Position numbers and translations under genes: made by a program. This document shows positions 39,221 to 53,343 of a stretch of 64,000 nt of DNA, piece by piece. A model generated the notes under the pieces. The model was not told the DNA's origin. It saw only the letters and a program-made list of their open reading frames with translations, and searched no databases. Every line of letters begins with the position of its first letter. Positions within the stretch are counted from its first letter, which is position 1. The DNA comes from Bos javanicus (lineage: Eukaryota > Chordata > Mammalia > Artiodactyla > Bovidae), in assembly GCF_032452875.1 (NCBI RefSeq), contig NW_026893634.1:124001-188000 (forward strand), given 5' to 3'.

Positions 39221-39489
39221 GGGCCTGCTGAGCTGCGTGATTACTGTCTGCTCATCTGCTTGACAATTGCCAGCTGAGCTGCACGATTCCTGCCTGTCAT
39301 CTGCTTGACAATTATCAGCTGTGCTGCGTAATTCCTGCCTGCTCAGCTGCTTGATTATTGCCAGCTGAGCAGCATGATTCCTCACACCTGAGTTCCATGA
39401 TTATTGCCTGCTGACTGTTTGATTCGTGCCTACTCAGCTCTTTGTTTATTGCCTCCAGAGGCACATGATCAGTGTATGATAGCAAACAT
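39221..39489 (+). repeat. Island 25 (hybrid, TATCAG variant)
   Basis: GATCAGGG, TATCAGCTG, CACCTGAG, ATCAGTGC exit. Confidence 0.93.
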
Positions 39490-40690
39490 GATCAGTGCAT
39501 GATCAGTCACATGATCAGCGCCATTAAGTCACGTGATCACTACATGATAGTCATGTGATCAGTCCATGCTCAGTCACGGTATCAGTGCATGATCAGCCAC
39601 GTGATCAGTGCATGATCAGCCACGTGATCAGTTCATGATAGCTACGTGATCAGTGCATGATTTGTCACGTGATCAGTGCATGACCAGGCAGGTGATCAGT
39701 GCATGATCAGCCACGTGATCAGTGCATGATAGCCACGTGATCAGTGCATGATCAGTCACCTGATGGGTGTATGATCAGTCACGTGACCAGTACATGGTAG
39801 CTACATGATCATTGCATGATCAGCCACGTGAGTAGTGCATGATAGCCACGTGATCAGTGCATGATCAGTCACGTGATCAGTGCATGATCAGTCACGTGAT
39901 CAGTGCATGATAAGTCACGTGATCAGTGCATGATCAATTACGTGATCAGTGCATGATCAGTCACGTGATCAGTGCATGAGCACGTGATCAGTGCATGATC
40001 AGCCACGTGATCAGTGCATGATAGCCACGTGATCAGTGCATGATAGCCACGTGATCAGTGCATGATCAGTCACGTGATCAGTGCATGATCAGTCACGTGA
40101 TCAGTGCATGATCAATTACGTGATCAGTGCATGATCAGTCACGTGATCAGTGCATGATAGCCACGTGATCAGTGCATGATCAGTCACATGAGTGTATGAT
40201 CATCCACGTGATCAGTGCATGATCAGTCACGTGATCAGTGCATGATATAGACGTGATCAGTGCATGATCAGTCACGTGATCAGTGCATGATCAGCCACGT
40301 GATCAGTGCATGATAGCCAGTGAATGAGTGCATGATAGCCAGTGATCAGTGCATGATCAGTCACGTGATCAGTGCATGATCAGCCACGTGATCAGTGCAT
40401 GATAGCCACGTGATCAGTGCATGATCAGCCACGTGATCAGTGCATGATCAGTCACGTGATCAGTGCATGATCAGCCACGTGATCAGTGCATGATCAGCCA
40501 CGTGATCAGTGCATGATCAGCCACGTGATCAGTGCATGATAGCCACGTGATCAGTGCATGATCAGTCACGTGAACAGTGTATGATCAGCCACGTGATCAG
40601 TGCATGATAGCCACGTGATCAGTGCATGATCAGTCACGTGATCAGTGTATGATCAGCCACGTGAACAGTGCATGCTCAGTCACGTGATCT
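39490..40690 (+). repeat. Array interval 25
   Basis: J, T at 39757, a shortened monomer GTGCATGAGCACG near 39972 and another near 40190 (CACATGAGTGTATG), K near 40315, lengthened pre-island run. Confidence 0.9.
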
Positions 40691-40959
40691 GGGCCTGCTG
40701 AGCTGCGTGATTACTGTCTGCTCATCTGCTTGACAATTGCCAGCTGAGCTGCACGATTCCTGCCTGTCATCTGCTTGACAATTGCCAGCTGTGCTGCGTA
40801 ATTCCTGCCTGCTCAGCTGCTTGATTATTGCCAGCTGAGCAGCATGATTCCTCACACCTGAGTTCCATGATTATTGCCTGCTGACTGTTTGATTCGTGCC
40901 TACTCAGCTCTTTGTTTATTGCCTCCAGAGGCACATGATCAGTGTATGATAGCAAACAT
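40691..40959 (+). repeat. Island 26 (type A)
   Basis: GATCTGGG, CACCTGAG, ATCAGCGC. Confidence 0.95.
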
Positions 40960-42544
40960 GATCAGCGCATGATCAGTCACATGATCAGCGCCATTAAGTC
41001 ACGTGATCACTACATGATAGTCATGTGATCAGTCCATGCTCAGTCACGGTATCAGTGCATGATCAGCCACGTGATCAGTGCATGATCAGCCACGTGATCA
41101 GTTCATGATAGCCACGTGATCAGTGCATGATCAGTCACGTGATCAGTGCATGACCAGGCACGTGATCAGTGCATGATCAGCCACGTGATCAGTGCATGAT
41201 AGCCACGTGATCAGTGCATGATCAGTCACCTGATGGGTGTATGATCAGTCACGTGACCAGTACATGGTAGCTACATGATCATTGCATGATCAGCCACGTG
41301 ATCAGTGCATGATAGCCACGTGATCAGTGCATGATCAGTCACGTGATCAGTGCATGATCAGTCACGTGATCAGTGCATGATCAGTCACGTGATCAGTGCA
41401 TGATCAGCCACGTGATCAGTGCATGATCAGCCACGTGATCAGTGCATGATCAGTCACGTGATCAGTGCATGATCAGTCACGTGATCAGTGCATGATAGCC
41501 ACGTGATCAGTGCATGATCAGCCACGTGATCAGTGCATGATAGCCACGTGATCAGTGCATGATCAGTCACGTGATCAGTGCATGATCAGTCACGTGATCA
41601 GTGCATGATCAGTCACGTGATCAGTGCATGATCAATACGTGATCAGTGCATGATCAGTCACGTGACCAGTACATGGTAGCTACGTGATCAGTGCATGATC
41701 AGCCACGTGATCAGTGCATGATAGCCACGTGATCAGTGCATGATAGCCACGTGATCAGTGCATGATCAGTCATGTGATACGTGTGATCAGCCACGTGATC
41801 AGTGCATGATATCCACGTGATCAGTGCATGATAGCCACGTGATCAGTGCATGATAGCCACGTGATCAGTGCATGATCAGTCACGTGATACATGTGATCAG
41901 CCACGTGATCAGTGCATGATGAGCCACGTGATCAGTGCATGATCAATTACGTGATCAGTGCATGATCAGTCACGTGATCAGTACATGGTTGCTACGTGAT
42001 CGTGCATGATCAGCCACGTGAGCAGTGCATGATAGCCACGTGATCAGTGCATGATCAGTCACGTGATCAGTGCATGATCAGTCACGTGATCAGTGCATGA
42101 TCAGTCACATGATCAGTGCATGATCATCCGTGATCAGTGCATGGGCAGTCATGTGATCAGTGCATGATATAGACGTGATCAGTGCATGATCAGTCACGTG
42201 ATCAGTGCATGATCAGCCACGTGATCAGTGCATGATAGCCAGTGATCAGTGCATGATAGCCAGTGATCAGTGCATGATCAGTCACGTGATCAGTGTATGA
42301 TCAGCCACGTGAACAGTGCATGATCAGCCACGTGATCAGTGCATGATCAGCCACGTGATCAGTGCATGATCAGTTACGTGAGCAGTGTATGATCAGCCAC
42401 GTGATCAGTGCATGGTCAGACACGTGAACAGTGTATGATCAGCCACGTGATCAGTGCATGATAGCCACGTGATCAGTGCATGATCAGTCACGTGATCAGT
42501 GTATGATCAGCCACGTGAACAGTGCATGCTCAGTCACGTGATCT
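40960..42544 (+). repeat. Array interval 26 (partial D, then K)
   Basis: J, T at 41227, left part of D from 41771 to about 42100, then a switch to GATATAGACG (42166) and K at 42237. A D-type arm has been joined to a K-type end. Confidence 0.88.
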
Positions 42545-42813
42545 GGGCCTGCTGAGCTGCGTGATTACTGTCTGCTCATCTGCTTGACAATTGCCAGCTG
42601 AGCTGCACGATTCCTGCCTGTCATCTGCTTGACAATTGCCAGCTGTGCTGCGTAATTCCTGCCTGCTCAGCTGCTTGATTATTGCCAGCTGAGCAGCATG
42701 ATTCCTCACACCTGAGTTCCATGATTATTGCCTGCTGACTGTTTGATTCGTGCCTACTCAGCTCTTTGTTTATTGCCTCCAGAGGCACATGATCAGTGTA
42801 TGATAGCAAACAT
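42545..42813 (+). repeat. Island 27 (type A)
   Basis: GATCTGGG, CACCTGAG, ATCAGCGC. Left end of a 3536-bp unit repeated at 46081. Confidence 0.95.
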
Positions 42814-44223
42814 GATCAGCGCATGATCAGTCACATGATCAGCGCCATTAAGTCACGTGATCACTACATGATAGTCATGTGATCAGTCCATGCTCAGTCA
42901 CGGTATCAGTGCATGATCAGCCACGTGATCAGTGCATGATCAGCCACGTGATCAGTTCATGATAGCCATGTGATCAGTGCATGATCAGTCACGTGATCAG
43001 TGCATGACCAGGCAGGTGATCAGTGCATGATCAGCCACGTGATCAGTGCATGATAGCCACGTGATCAGTGCATGATCAGTCACCTGATGGGTGTATGATC
43101 AGTCACGTGACCAGTACATGGTAGCTACATGATCATTGCATGATCAGCCACGTGAGTAGTGCATGATAGCCACGTGATCAGTGCATGATCAGTCACGTGA
43201 TCAGTGCATGATCAGTCATGTGATCAGTGCATGATCAGGCACGTGATCAGTGCATGATCAGCCACGTGATCAGTGCATGATAGCCACGTGATCAGTGCAT
43301 GATCAGTCACGTGATCAGTGCATGATCAGCCACGTGATCAGTGCATGATCAGCCACGTGATCAGTGCATGATCAGCCACGTGATCAGTGCATGATCAATC
43401 ACGTGATCAGTGCATGATCAGTCACGTGATCAGTGCATGGTAGCTACGTGATCAGTGCATGATCAGCCACGTGATCAGTGCATGATAGCCACGTGATCAG
43501 TGCATGATCAGTCACGTGATCAGTGCATGATCACCACGTGATCAGTGCATGATCAGTCACGTGATCAGTGCATGATCAATTACGTGATCAGTGCATGATC
43601 AGTCACGTGACCAGTGCATGGTAGCTACGTGATCAGTGCATGATCAGCCACGTGATCAGTGCATGATAGCCACGTGATCAGTGCATGATAGCCACGTGAT
43701 CAGTGCATGATCAGTCATGTGATACGTGCATGATCAGCCACGTGATCAGTGCATGATAGCCACGTGATCAGTGCATGATAGCCACGTGATCAGTGCATGA
43801 TCAGCCACGTGATCAGTGCATGATCAGTCACGTGATCATGTGTGATCAGCCACGTGATCAGTGCATGATCAGCCACGTGATCAGTGCATGATCAATTACG
43901 TGATCAGTGCATGATCAGTCACGTGACCAGTACATGGTTGCTACGTGATCAGTGCATGATCAGCCACGTGAGCAGTGCATGATAGCCACGTGATCAGTGC
44001 ATGATCAGTCACGTGATCAGTGCATGATCAGTCACGTGATCAGTGCATGATCAGTTACGTGATCAGTGCATGATCAGTCACGTGATCAGTGCATGGTAGC
44101 ACGTGATCAGTGCATGATCAGCCACGTGATCAGTGCATGATAGCCACGTGATCAGTGCATGATCAGTCACGTGATCAGTGTATGATCAGCCACGTGAACA
44201 GTGCATGCTCAGTCACGTGATCA
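42814..44223 (+). repeat. Array interval 27 (A arm, short D)
   Basis: J, T at 43081, block D from 43715 shortened to 509 bp. Same length (1410 bp) and layout as interval 29. Confidence 0.9.
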
Positions 44224-44492
44224 GGGCCTGCTGAGCTGCGTGATTACTGTCTGCTCATCTGCTTGACAATTGCCAGCTGAGCTGCACGATTCCTGCCTGT
44301 CATCTGCTTGACAATTGCCAGCTGTGCTGCGTAATTCCTGCCTGCTCAGCTGCTTGATTATTGCCAGCTGAGCAGCATGATTCCTCACAGCTGAGTTCCA
44401 TGATTATTGCCTGCTGACTGTATGATTCGTGCCTACTCAGCTCTTTGTTTATTGCCTCCAGAGGCACATGATCAGTGTATGATAGCAAACAT
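44224..44492 (+). repeat. Island 28 (type B, GACTGTATGA variant)
   Basis: GATCAGGG, CAGCTGAG, GACTGTATGA, ATCAGTGC. Unusually, it is followed by T. Confidence 0.95.
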
Positions 44493-46080
44493 GATCAGTG
44501 CATGATCAGTCACATGATCAGCGCCATTAAGTCACGTGATCACTACATGATAGTCATGTGATCAGTCCATGCTCAGTCACGGTATCAGTGCATGATCAGC
44601 CACGTGATCAGTGCATGATCAGCCACGTGATCAGTGCATGATAGCCACGTGATCAGTGCATGATCAGTCACGTGATCAGTGCATGACCAGGCACGTGATC
44701 AGTGCATGATCAGCCACGTGATCAGTGCATGATAGCCACGTGATCAGTGCATGATCAGTCACCTGATGGGTGTATGATCAGTCACGTGACCAGTACATGG
44801 TAGCTACATGATCATTGCATGATCAGCCACGTGATCAGTGCATGATAGCCACGTGATCAGTGCATGATCAGTCACGTGATCAGTGCATGATCAGTCACGT
44901 GATCAGTGCATGATCAGTCACGTGATCAGTGCATGATCAGCCACGTGATCAGTGCATGATCAGCCACGTGATCAGTGCATGATCAATCACGTGATCAGTG
45001 CATGATCAGTCACGTGATCAGTGCATGATAGCTACGTGATCAGTGCATGATCAGCCACGTGATCAGTGCATGATAGCCACGTGATCAGTGCATGATCAGT
45101 CACGTGATCAGTGCATGATCAGTCACGTGATCAGTGCATGATCAGTCACGTGATCAGTGCATGATCAATCACGTGATCAGTGCATGATCAGTCACGTGAC
45201 CAGTACATGGTAGCTACGTGATCATTGCATGATCAGCCACGTGATCAGTGCATGATAGCCACGTGATCAGTGCATGATAGCCACGTGATCAGTGCATGAT
45301 CAGTCATGTGATACGTGTGTGATCAGCCACGTGATCAGTGCATGATATCCACGTGATCAGTGCATGATAGCCACGTGATCAGTGCATGATAGCCACGTGA
45401 TCAGTGCATGATCAGTCACGTGATACATGTGTGATCAGCCACGTGATCAGTGCATGATGAGCCACGTGATCAGTGCATGATCAATTACGTGATCAGTGCA
45501 TGATCAGTCACGTGATCAGTACATGGTTGCTACGTGATCGTGCATGATCAGCCACGTGAGCAGTGCATGATAGCCACGTGATCAGTGCATGATCAGTCAC
45601 GTGATCAGTGCATGATCAGTCACGTGATCAGTGCATGATCAGTCACATGATCAGTGCATGATCATCCGTGATCAGTGCATGGCAGTCATGTGATCAGTGC
45701 ATGATAGACGTGATCAGTGCATGATCAGTCACGTGATCAGTGTATGATCAGCCACGTGATCAGTGCATGATAGCCACGTGATCAGTGCATGATAGCCAGT
45801 GATCAGTGCATGATCAGTCACGTGATCAGTGTATGATCAGCCACGTGAACAGTGCATGATCAGCCACGTGATCAGTGCATGATCAGCCACGTGATCAGTG
45901 CATGATCAGTTACGTGAGCAGTGTATGATCAGCCACGTGATCAGTGCATGGTCAGACACGTGAACAGTGTATGATCAGCCACGTGATCAGTGCATGATAG
46001 CCACGTGATCAGTGCATGATCAGTCACGTGATCAGTGTATGATCAGCCACGTGAACAGTGCATGCTCAGTCACGTGATCT
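44493..46080 (+). repeat. Array interval 28 (A-like arm after a B island)
   Basis: J, T at 44760, left part of D from 45305, then GATCATCCGTG, GATAGACG and a single E-box-less monomer near 45793. The layout parallels interval 26, with small deletions near 45665-45710. Confidence 0.88.
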
Positions 46081-46349
46081 GGGCCTGCTGAGCTGCGTGA
46101 TTACTGTCTGCTCATCTGCTTGACAATTGCCAGCTGAGCTGCACGATTCCTGCCTGTCATCTGCTTGACAATTGCCAGCTGTGCTGCGTAATTCCTGCCT
46201 GCTCAGCTGCTTGATTATTGCCAGCTGAGCAGCATGATTCCTCACACCTGAGTTCCATGATTATTGCCTGCTGACTGTTTGATTCGTGCCTACTCAGCTC
46301 TTTGTTTATTGCCTCCAGAGGCACATGATCAGTGTATGATAGCAAACAT
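46081..46349 (+). repeat. Island 29 (type A)
   Basis: GATCTGGG, CACCTGAG, ATCAGCGC. Confidence 0.95.
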
Positions 46350-47759
46350 GATCAGCGCATGATCAGTCACATGATCAGCGCCATTAAGTCACGTGATCAC
46401 TACATGATAGTCATGTGATCAGTCCATGCTCAGTCACGGTATCAGTGCATGATCAGCCACGTGATCAGTGCATGATCAGCCAGGTGATCAGTTCATGATA
46501 GCTATGATCAGTGCATGATCAGTCACGTGATCAGTGCATGACCAGGCAGGTGATCAGTGCATGATCAGCCACGTGATCAGTGCATGATAGCCACGTGATC
46601 AGTGCATGATCAGTCACCTGATGGGTGTATGATCAGTCACGTGACCAGTACATGGTAGCTACATGATCATTGCATGATCAGCCACGTGAGTAGTGCATGA
46701 TAGCCACGTGATCAGTGCATGATCAGTCACGTGATCAGTGCATGATCAGTCATGTGATCAGTGCATGATCAGGCACGTGATCAGTGCATGATCAGCCACG
46801 TGATCAGTGCATGATAGCCACGTGATCAGTGCATGATCAGTCACGTGATCAGTGCATGATCAGCCACGTGATCAGTGCATGATCAGCCACGTGATCAGTG
46901 CATGATCAGCCACGTGATCAGTGCATGATCAGTTACGTGATCAGTGCATGATCAGTCACGTGACCAGTGCATGGTAGCTACGTGATCAGTGCATGATCAG
47001 CCACGTGATCAGTGCATGATAGCCACGTGATCAGTGCATGATCAGTCACGTGATCAGTGCATGATCAGTCACGTGATCAGTGCATGATCAGTCACGTGAT
47101 CAGTGCATGATCAATTACGTGATCAGTGCATGATCAGTCACGTGACCAGTACATGATAGCTACGTGATCAGTGCATGATCAGCCACGTGATCAGTGCATG
47201 ATAGCCACGTGATCAGTGCATGATAGCCACGTGATCAGTGCATGATCAGTCACGTGATCAGTGTGTGATCAGCCACGTGATCAGTGCATGATAGCCACGT
47301 GATCAGTGCATGATAGCCACGTGATCAGTGCATGATCAGCCACGTGATCAGTGCATGATCAGTCACGTGATCATGTGTGATCAGCCACGTGATCAGTGCA
47401 TGATCAGCCACGTGATCAGTGCATGATCAATTACGTGATCAGTGCATGATCAGTCACGTGACCAGTGCATGGTTGCTACGTGATCAGTGCATGATCAGCC
47501 ACGTGATCAGTGCATGATAGCCACGTGATCAGTGCATGATCAGTCACGTGATCAGTGCATGATCAGTCACGTGATCAGTGCATGATCAGTTACGTGATCA
47601 GTGCATGATCAGTCACGTGATCAGTGCATGGTAGCTACGTGATCAGTGCATGATCAGCCACGTGATCAGTGCATGATAGCCACGTGATCAGTGCATGATC
47701 AGTCACGTGATCAGTGTATGATCAGCCACGTGAACAGTGCATGCTCAGTCACGTGATCA
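46350..47759 (+). repeat. Array interval 29 (A arm, short D)
   Basis: J, T at 46615 (266 bp, a 2-bp shorter GATAGCTATGATC monomer before it), short D from 47251. Confidence 0.9.
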
Positions 47760-48028
47760 GGGCCTGCTGAGCTGCGTGATTACTGTCTGCTCATCTGCTT
47801 GACAATTGCCAGCTGAGCTGCACGATTCCTGCCTGTCATCTGCTTGACAATTGCCAGCTGTGCTGCGTAATTCCTGCCTGCTCAGCTGCTTGATTATTGC
47901 CAGCTGAGCAGCATGATTCCTCACAGCTGAGTTCCATGATTATTGCCTGCTGACTGTTTGATTCGTGCCTACTCAGCTCTTTGTTTATTGCCTCCAGAGG
48001 CACATGATCAGTGTATGATAGCAAACAT
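47760..48028 (+). repeat. Island 30 (type B)
   Basis: GATCAGGG, CAGCTGAG, GACTGTTTGA, ATCAGTGC. Confidence 0.95.
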
Positions 48029-50503
48029 GATCAGTGCATGATCAGTCACATGATCAGCGCCATTAAGTCACGTGATCACTACATGATAGTCATGTGATCA
48101 GTCCATGCTCAGTCACGGTATCAGTGCATGATCAGCCACGTGATCAGTGCATGATCAGCCACGTGATCAGTTCATGATAGCTATGTGATCAGTGCATGAT
48201 TTGTCACGTGATCAGTGCATGATCAGGCACGTGATCAGTGCATGATCAGTCACGTGATCAGTGCATGATCAGTCACGTGATCAGTGCATGTAGCCACGTG
48301 ATCAGTGCATGATCAGCCACGTGATCAGTGCATGATCAGCCACGTGATCAGTGCATGATCAGTCACGTGATCAGTGCATGATCAGCACGTGATCAGTGCA
48401 TGATCAGCCACGTGATCAGTGCATGATCAGCCACGTGATCAGTGCATGATCAGTCACGTGATCAGTGCATGATCAGTCACGTGATCAGTGCATGATAGCC
48501 ACGTGATCAGTGCATGATCAGCCACGTGATCAGTGCATGATAGCCACGTGATCAGTGCATGATCAGTCACGTGATCAGTGCATGATCAGCCACGTGATCA
48601 GTGCATGATCAGTCACGTGATCAGTGCATGATCAATTACGTGATCAGTGCATGATCAGTCACGTGACCAGTACATGGTAGCTACGTGATCATTGCATGAT
48701 CAGCCACGTGATCAGTGCATGATAGCCACGTGATCAGTGCATGATCAGTCACGTGATCAGTGCATGATCATCCACGTGATCAGTGCATGATCAGTCACGT
48801 GATCAGTGCATGATATAGACGTGATCAGTGCATGATCAGTCACGTGATCAGTGCATGATCAGCCACGTGATCAGTGCATGATAGCCAGTGATCAGTGCAT
48901 GATAGCCAGTGATCAGTGCATGATCAGTCACGTGATCAGTGCATGATCAGCCACGTGATCAGTGCATGATAGCCACTGATCAGTGCATGATCAGCCACGT
49001 GATCAGTGCATGATCAGTTACGTGATCAGTGTATGATCAGCCACGTGATCAGTGCATGATCAGACACGTGATCAGTGCATGATCAGCCACGTGATCAGTG
49101 CATGATAGCCACGTGATCAGTGCATGATCAGTCACGTGATCAGTGTATGATCAGCCACGTGATCAGTGCATGATCAGCCACGTGATCAGTGCATGATCAG
49201 TCACGTGATCAGTGTATGATCAGCCACGTGATCAGTGCATGATAGCCACGTGATCAGTGCATGATCAGTCACGTGATCAGTGCATGATCAGCCACGTGAT
49301 CAGTGCATGATCAGTCACGTGATCAGTGCATGATATCACGTGATCAGTGCATGATCAGTCACGTGATCAGTGCATGATCAGCCACGTGATCAGTGCATGA
49401 TAGCCACGTGATCAGTGCATGATCAGTCAGTGATCAGTGCATGATCAGTCACGTGATCAGTGCATGATCAGCCACGTGATCAGTGCATGATCAGCCACGT
49501 GATCAGTGCATGATCAGTCACGTGATCAGTGCATGATCAGTCACGTGATCAGTGCATGATCAGCCACGTGATCAGTGCATGATCAGTCACGTGATCAGTG
49601 CATGATATAGACGTGATCAGTGCATGATCAGTCACGTGATCAGTGCATGATCAGCCACGTGATCAGTGCATGATAGCCACGTGATCAGTGCATGATAGCC
49701 AGTGATCAGTGCATGATCAGTCACGTGATCAGTGCATGATCAGCCACGTGATCAGTGCATGATCAGCCACGTGATCAGTGCATGATCAGCCACGTGATCA
49801 GTGCATGATCAGTCACGTGATCAGTGCATGATCAGCCACGTGATCAGTGCATGATCAGCCACGTGATCAGTGCATGATCAATTACGTGATCAGTGCATGA
49901 TCAGTCACGTGACCAGTACATGGTAGCTACGTGATCAGTGCATGATCAGCCACGTGATCAGTGCATGATAGCCACGTGATCAGTGCATGATCAGTCACAT
50001 GATCAGTGTATGATCATCCACGTGATCAGTGCATGGGCAGTCACGTGATCAGTGCATGATATAGACGTGATCAGTGCATGATCAGTCACGTGATCAGTGC
50101 ATGATCAGCCACGTGATCAGTGCATGATAGCCAGTGATGAGTGCATGATAGCCAGTGATCAGTGCATGATCAGTCACGTGATCAGTGTATGATCAGCCAC
50201 GTGATCAGTGCATGATAGCCACGTGATCAGTGCATGATCAGCCACGTGATCAGTGCATGATCAGTCACGTGATCAGTGCATGATCAGCCACGTGATCAGT
50301 GCATGATCAGCCACGTGATCAGTGCATGATCAGCCACGTGATCAGTGCATGATAGCCACGTGATCAGTGCATGATCAGTCACGTGAGCAGTGTATGATCA
50401 GCCACGTGATCAGTGCATGATAGCCACGTGATCAGTGCATGATCAGTCACGTGATCAGTGTATGATCAGCCACGTGAACAGTGCATGCTCAGTCACGTGA
50501 TCT
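48029..50503 (+). repeat. Array interval 30 (most expanded B arm)
   Basis: B-type start without T, then 2.48 kb of mostly near-standard monomers. K-type monomers recur near 48890, 49697 and 50135, and GATATAGACG near 48812, 49605 and 50059. This suggests two extra rounds of right-arm duplication (about 0.79 and 0.45 kb). Confidence 0.88.
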
Positions 50504-50772
50504 GGGCCTGCTGAGCTGCGTGATTACTGTCTGCTCATCTGCTTGACAATTGCCAGCTGAGCTGCACGATTCCTGCCTGTCATCTGCTTGACAATTGCCA
50601 GCTGTGCTGCGTAATTCCTGCCTGCTCAGCTGCTTGATTATTGCCAGCTGAGCAGCATGATTCCTCACACCTGAGTTCCATGATTATTGCCTGCTGACTG
50701 TTTGATTCGTGCCTACTCAGCTCTTTGTTTATTGCCTCCAGAGGCACATGATCAGTGTATGATAGCAAACAT
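50504..50772 (+). repeat. Island 31 (type A)
   Basis: GATCTGGG, CACCTGAG, ATCAGCGC. Confidence 0.95.
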
Positions 50773-52658
50773 GATCAGCGCATGATCAGTCACATGATCA
50801 GCGCCATTAAGTCACGTGATCACTACATGATAGTCATGTGATCAGTCCATGCTCAGTCACGGTATCAGTGCATGATCAGCCACGTGATCAGTGCATGATC
50901 AGCCACGTGATCAGTTCATGATAGCCACGTGATCAGTGCATGATCAGTCACGTGATCAGTGCATGACCAGGCAGGTGATCAGTGCATGATCAGCCACGTG
51001 ATCAGTGCATGATAGCCACGTGATCAGTGCATGATCAGTCACCTGATGGGTGTATGATCAGTCACGTGACCAGTACATGGTAGCTACATGATCATTGCAT
51101 GATCAGCCACGTGAGTAGTGCATGATAGCCACGTGATCAGTGCATGATCAGTCACGTGATCAGTGCATGATCAGTCACGTGATCAGTGCATGATCAGTCA
51201 CGTGATCAGTGCATGATCAGCCACGTGATCAGTGCATGATCAGTCACGTGATCAGTGCATGATCAGCCACGTGATCAGTGCATGATCAGTCACGTGATCA
51301 GTGCATGATAGCCACGTGATCAGTGCATGATCAGTCACGTGATCAGTGCATGATAGCCACGTGATCAGTGCATGATCAGTCACGTGATCAGTGCATGATC
51401 AGTCACGTGATCAGTGCATGATCAGCCACGTGATCAGTGCATGATCAGCCACGTGATCAGTGCATGATAGCCACGTGATCAGTGCATGATCAGTCACGTG
51501 ATCAGTGCATGATCAGTCACGTGATCAGTGCATGATCAGCCACGTGATCAGTGCATGATCAGCCACGTGATCAGTGCATGATCAGTTACGTGATCAGTGC
51601 ATGATCAGTCACGTGATCAGTGCATGGTAGCCACGTGATCAGTGCATGATCAGCCACGTGATCAGTGCATGATAGCCACGTGATCAGTGCATGATCAGTC
51701 ACGTGATCAGTGCATGATCAGCCACGTGATCAGTGCATGATCAGTCACGTGATCAGTGCATGATCAGTCACGTGATCAGTGCATGGTAGCTACGTGATCA
51801 TGCATGATCAGCCACGTGATCAGTGCATGATAGCCACGTGATCAGTGCATGATAGCCACGTGATCAGTGCATGATCAGTCACGTGATACGTGTGTGATCA
51901 GCCACGTGATCAGTGCATGATATCCACGTGATCAGTGCATGATAGCCACGTGATCAGTGCATGAGAGCCACGTGATCAGTGCATGATCAGTCACGTGATA
52001 CATGTGTGATCAGCCACGTGATCAGTGCATGATGAGCCACGTGATCAGTGCATGATCAATTACGTGATCAGTGCATGATCAGTCACGTGACCAGTACATG
52101 GTTGCTACGTGATCATTGCATGATCAGCCACGTGAGCAGTGCATGATAGCCACGTGATCAGTGCATGATCAGTCACGTGATCAGTGCATGATCAGTCACG
52201 TGATCAGTGCATGATCATTTACGTGATCAGTGCATGATCAGTCACGTGACCAGTATATGGTAGCTACGTGATCATTCCATGACAGCCACGTGAGCAGTGC
52301 ATGATAGCCACGTGATGTGTGCATGATCAGTTACGTGATCAGTGTATGATCAGCCACGTGATCAGTGCATGAGTGCCACGTGATCAGTGCATGATATGTC
52401 ACGTGACAGTGTGTGATCAGCCACGTGATCAGTGCATGATCAGCCACGTGATCAGTGCATGATAGCCACGTGATCAGTGCATGATCAGTTACGTGAGCAG
52501 TGTATGATCAGCCACGTGATCAGTGCATGGTCAGACACGTGATCAGTGCATGATCAGCCACGTGATCAGTGCATGATATCCACGTGATCAGTGCATGATC
52601 ATCACGTGATCAGTGTATGATCAGCCACGTGAACAGTGCATGCTCAGTCACGTGATCA
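50773..52658 (+). repeat. Array interval 31 (long A arm)
   Basis: J, T at 51040, near-standard monomers at about 51130-51780, full-length D from 51880 with several positions changed to the standard monomer. Confidence 0.9.
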
Positions 52659-52927
52659 GGGCCTGCTGAGCTGCGTGATTACTGTCTGCTCATCTGCTTG
52701 ACAATTGCCAGCTGAGCTGCACGATTCCTGCCTGTCATCTGCTTGACAATTGACAGCTGTGCTGTGTAATTCCTGCCTGCTCAGCTGCTTGATTATTGCC
52801 AGCTGAGCAGCATGATTCCTCACAGCTGAGTTCCATGATTATTGCCTGCTGACTGTATGATTCGTGCCTACTCAGCTCTTTGTTTATTGCCTCCAGAGGC
52901 ACATGATCAGTGTATGATAGCAAACAT
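52659..52927 (+). repeat. Island 32 (type B)
   Basis: GATCAGGG, GACAGCTG, CAGCTGAG, GACTGTATGA, exit ATCAGTGC. GCTGTGTAATTCC shows a C-to-T change at the usual CpG. Confidence 0.95.
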
Positions 52928-53343
52928 GATCAGTGCATGATCAGTCACATGATCAGTGCCATTAAGTCACGTGATCAGTGCATGATAGTCATGTGATCAG
53001 TCCATGCTCAGTCACGGTGATCAGTGCATGATCAGCCACGTGATCAGTGCATGATCAGCCACGTGATCAGTGCATGATAGCCACGTGATCAGTGCATGAT
53101 CAGTCACGTGATCAGTGCATGATCAGCCACGTGATCAGTGCATGATCAGCCACGTGATCAGTGCATGATCAGTTACGTGATCAGTGCATGATCAGCCACG
53201 TGATCAGTGCATGGTCAGACACGTGAACAGTGTATGATCAGCCACGTGATCAGTGCATGATAGCCACGTGATCAGTGCATGATCAGTCACGTGATCAGTG
53301 TATGATCAGCCACGTGAACAGTGCATGCTCAGTCACGTGATCA
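52928..53343 (+). repeat. Array interval 32 (shortest)
   Basis: Only 416 bp: J with standard-like bases (CAGTGCCATTAAG, CACGGTGATCAG), a few monomers, then the GGTCAGACACG pre-island group near 53213. No T, P, K or D. Confidence 0.9.
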
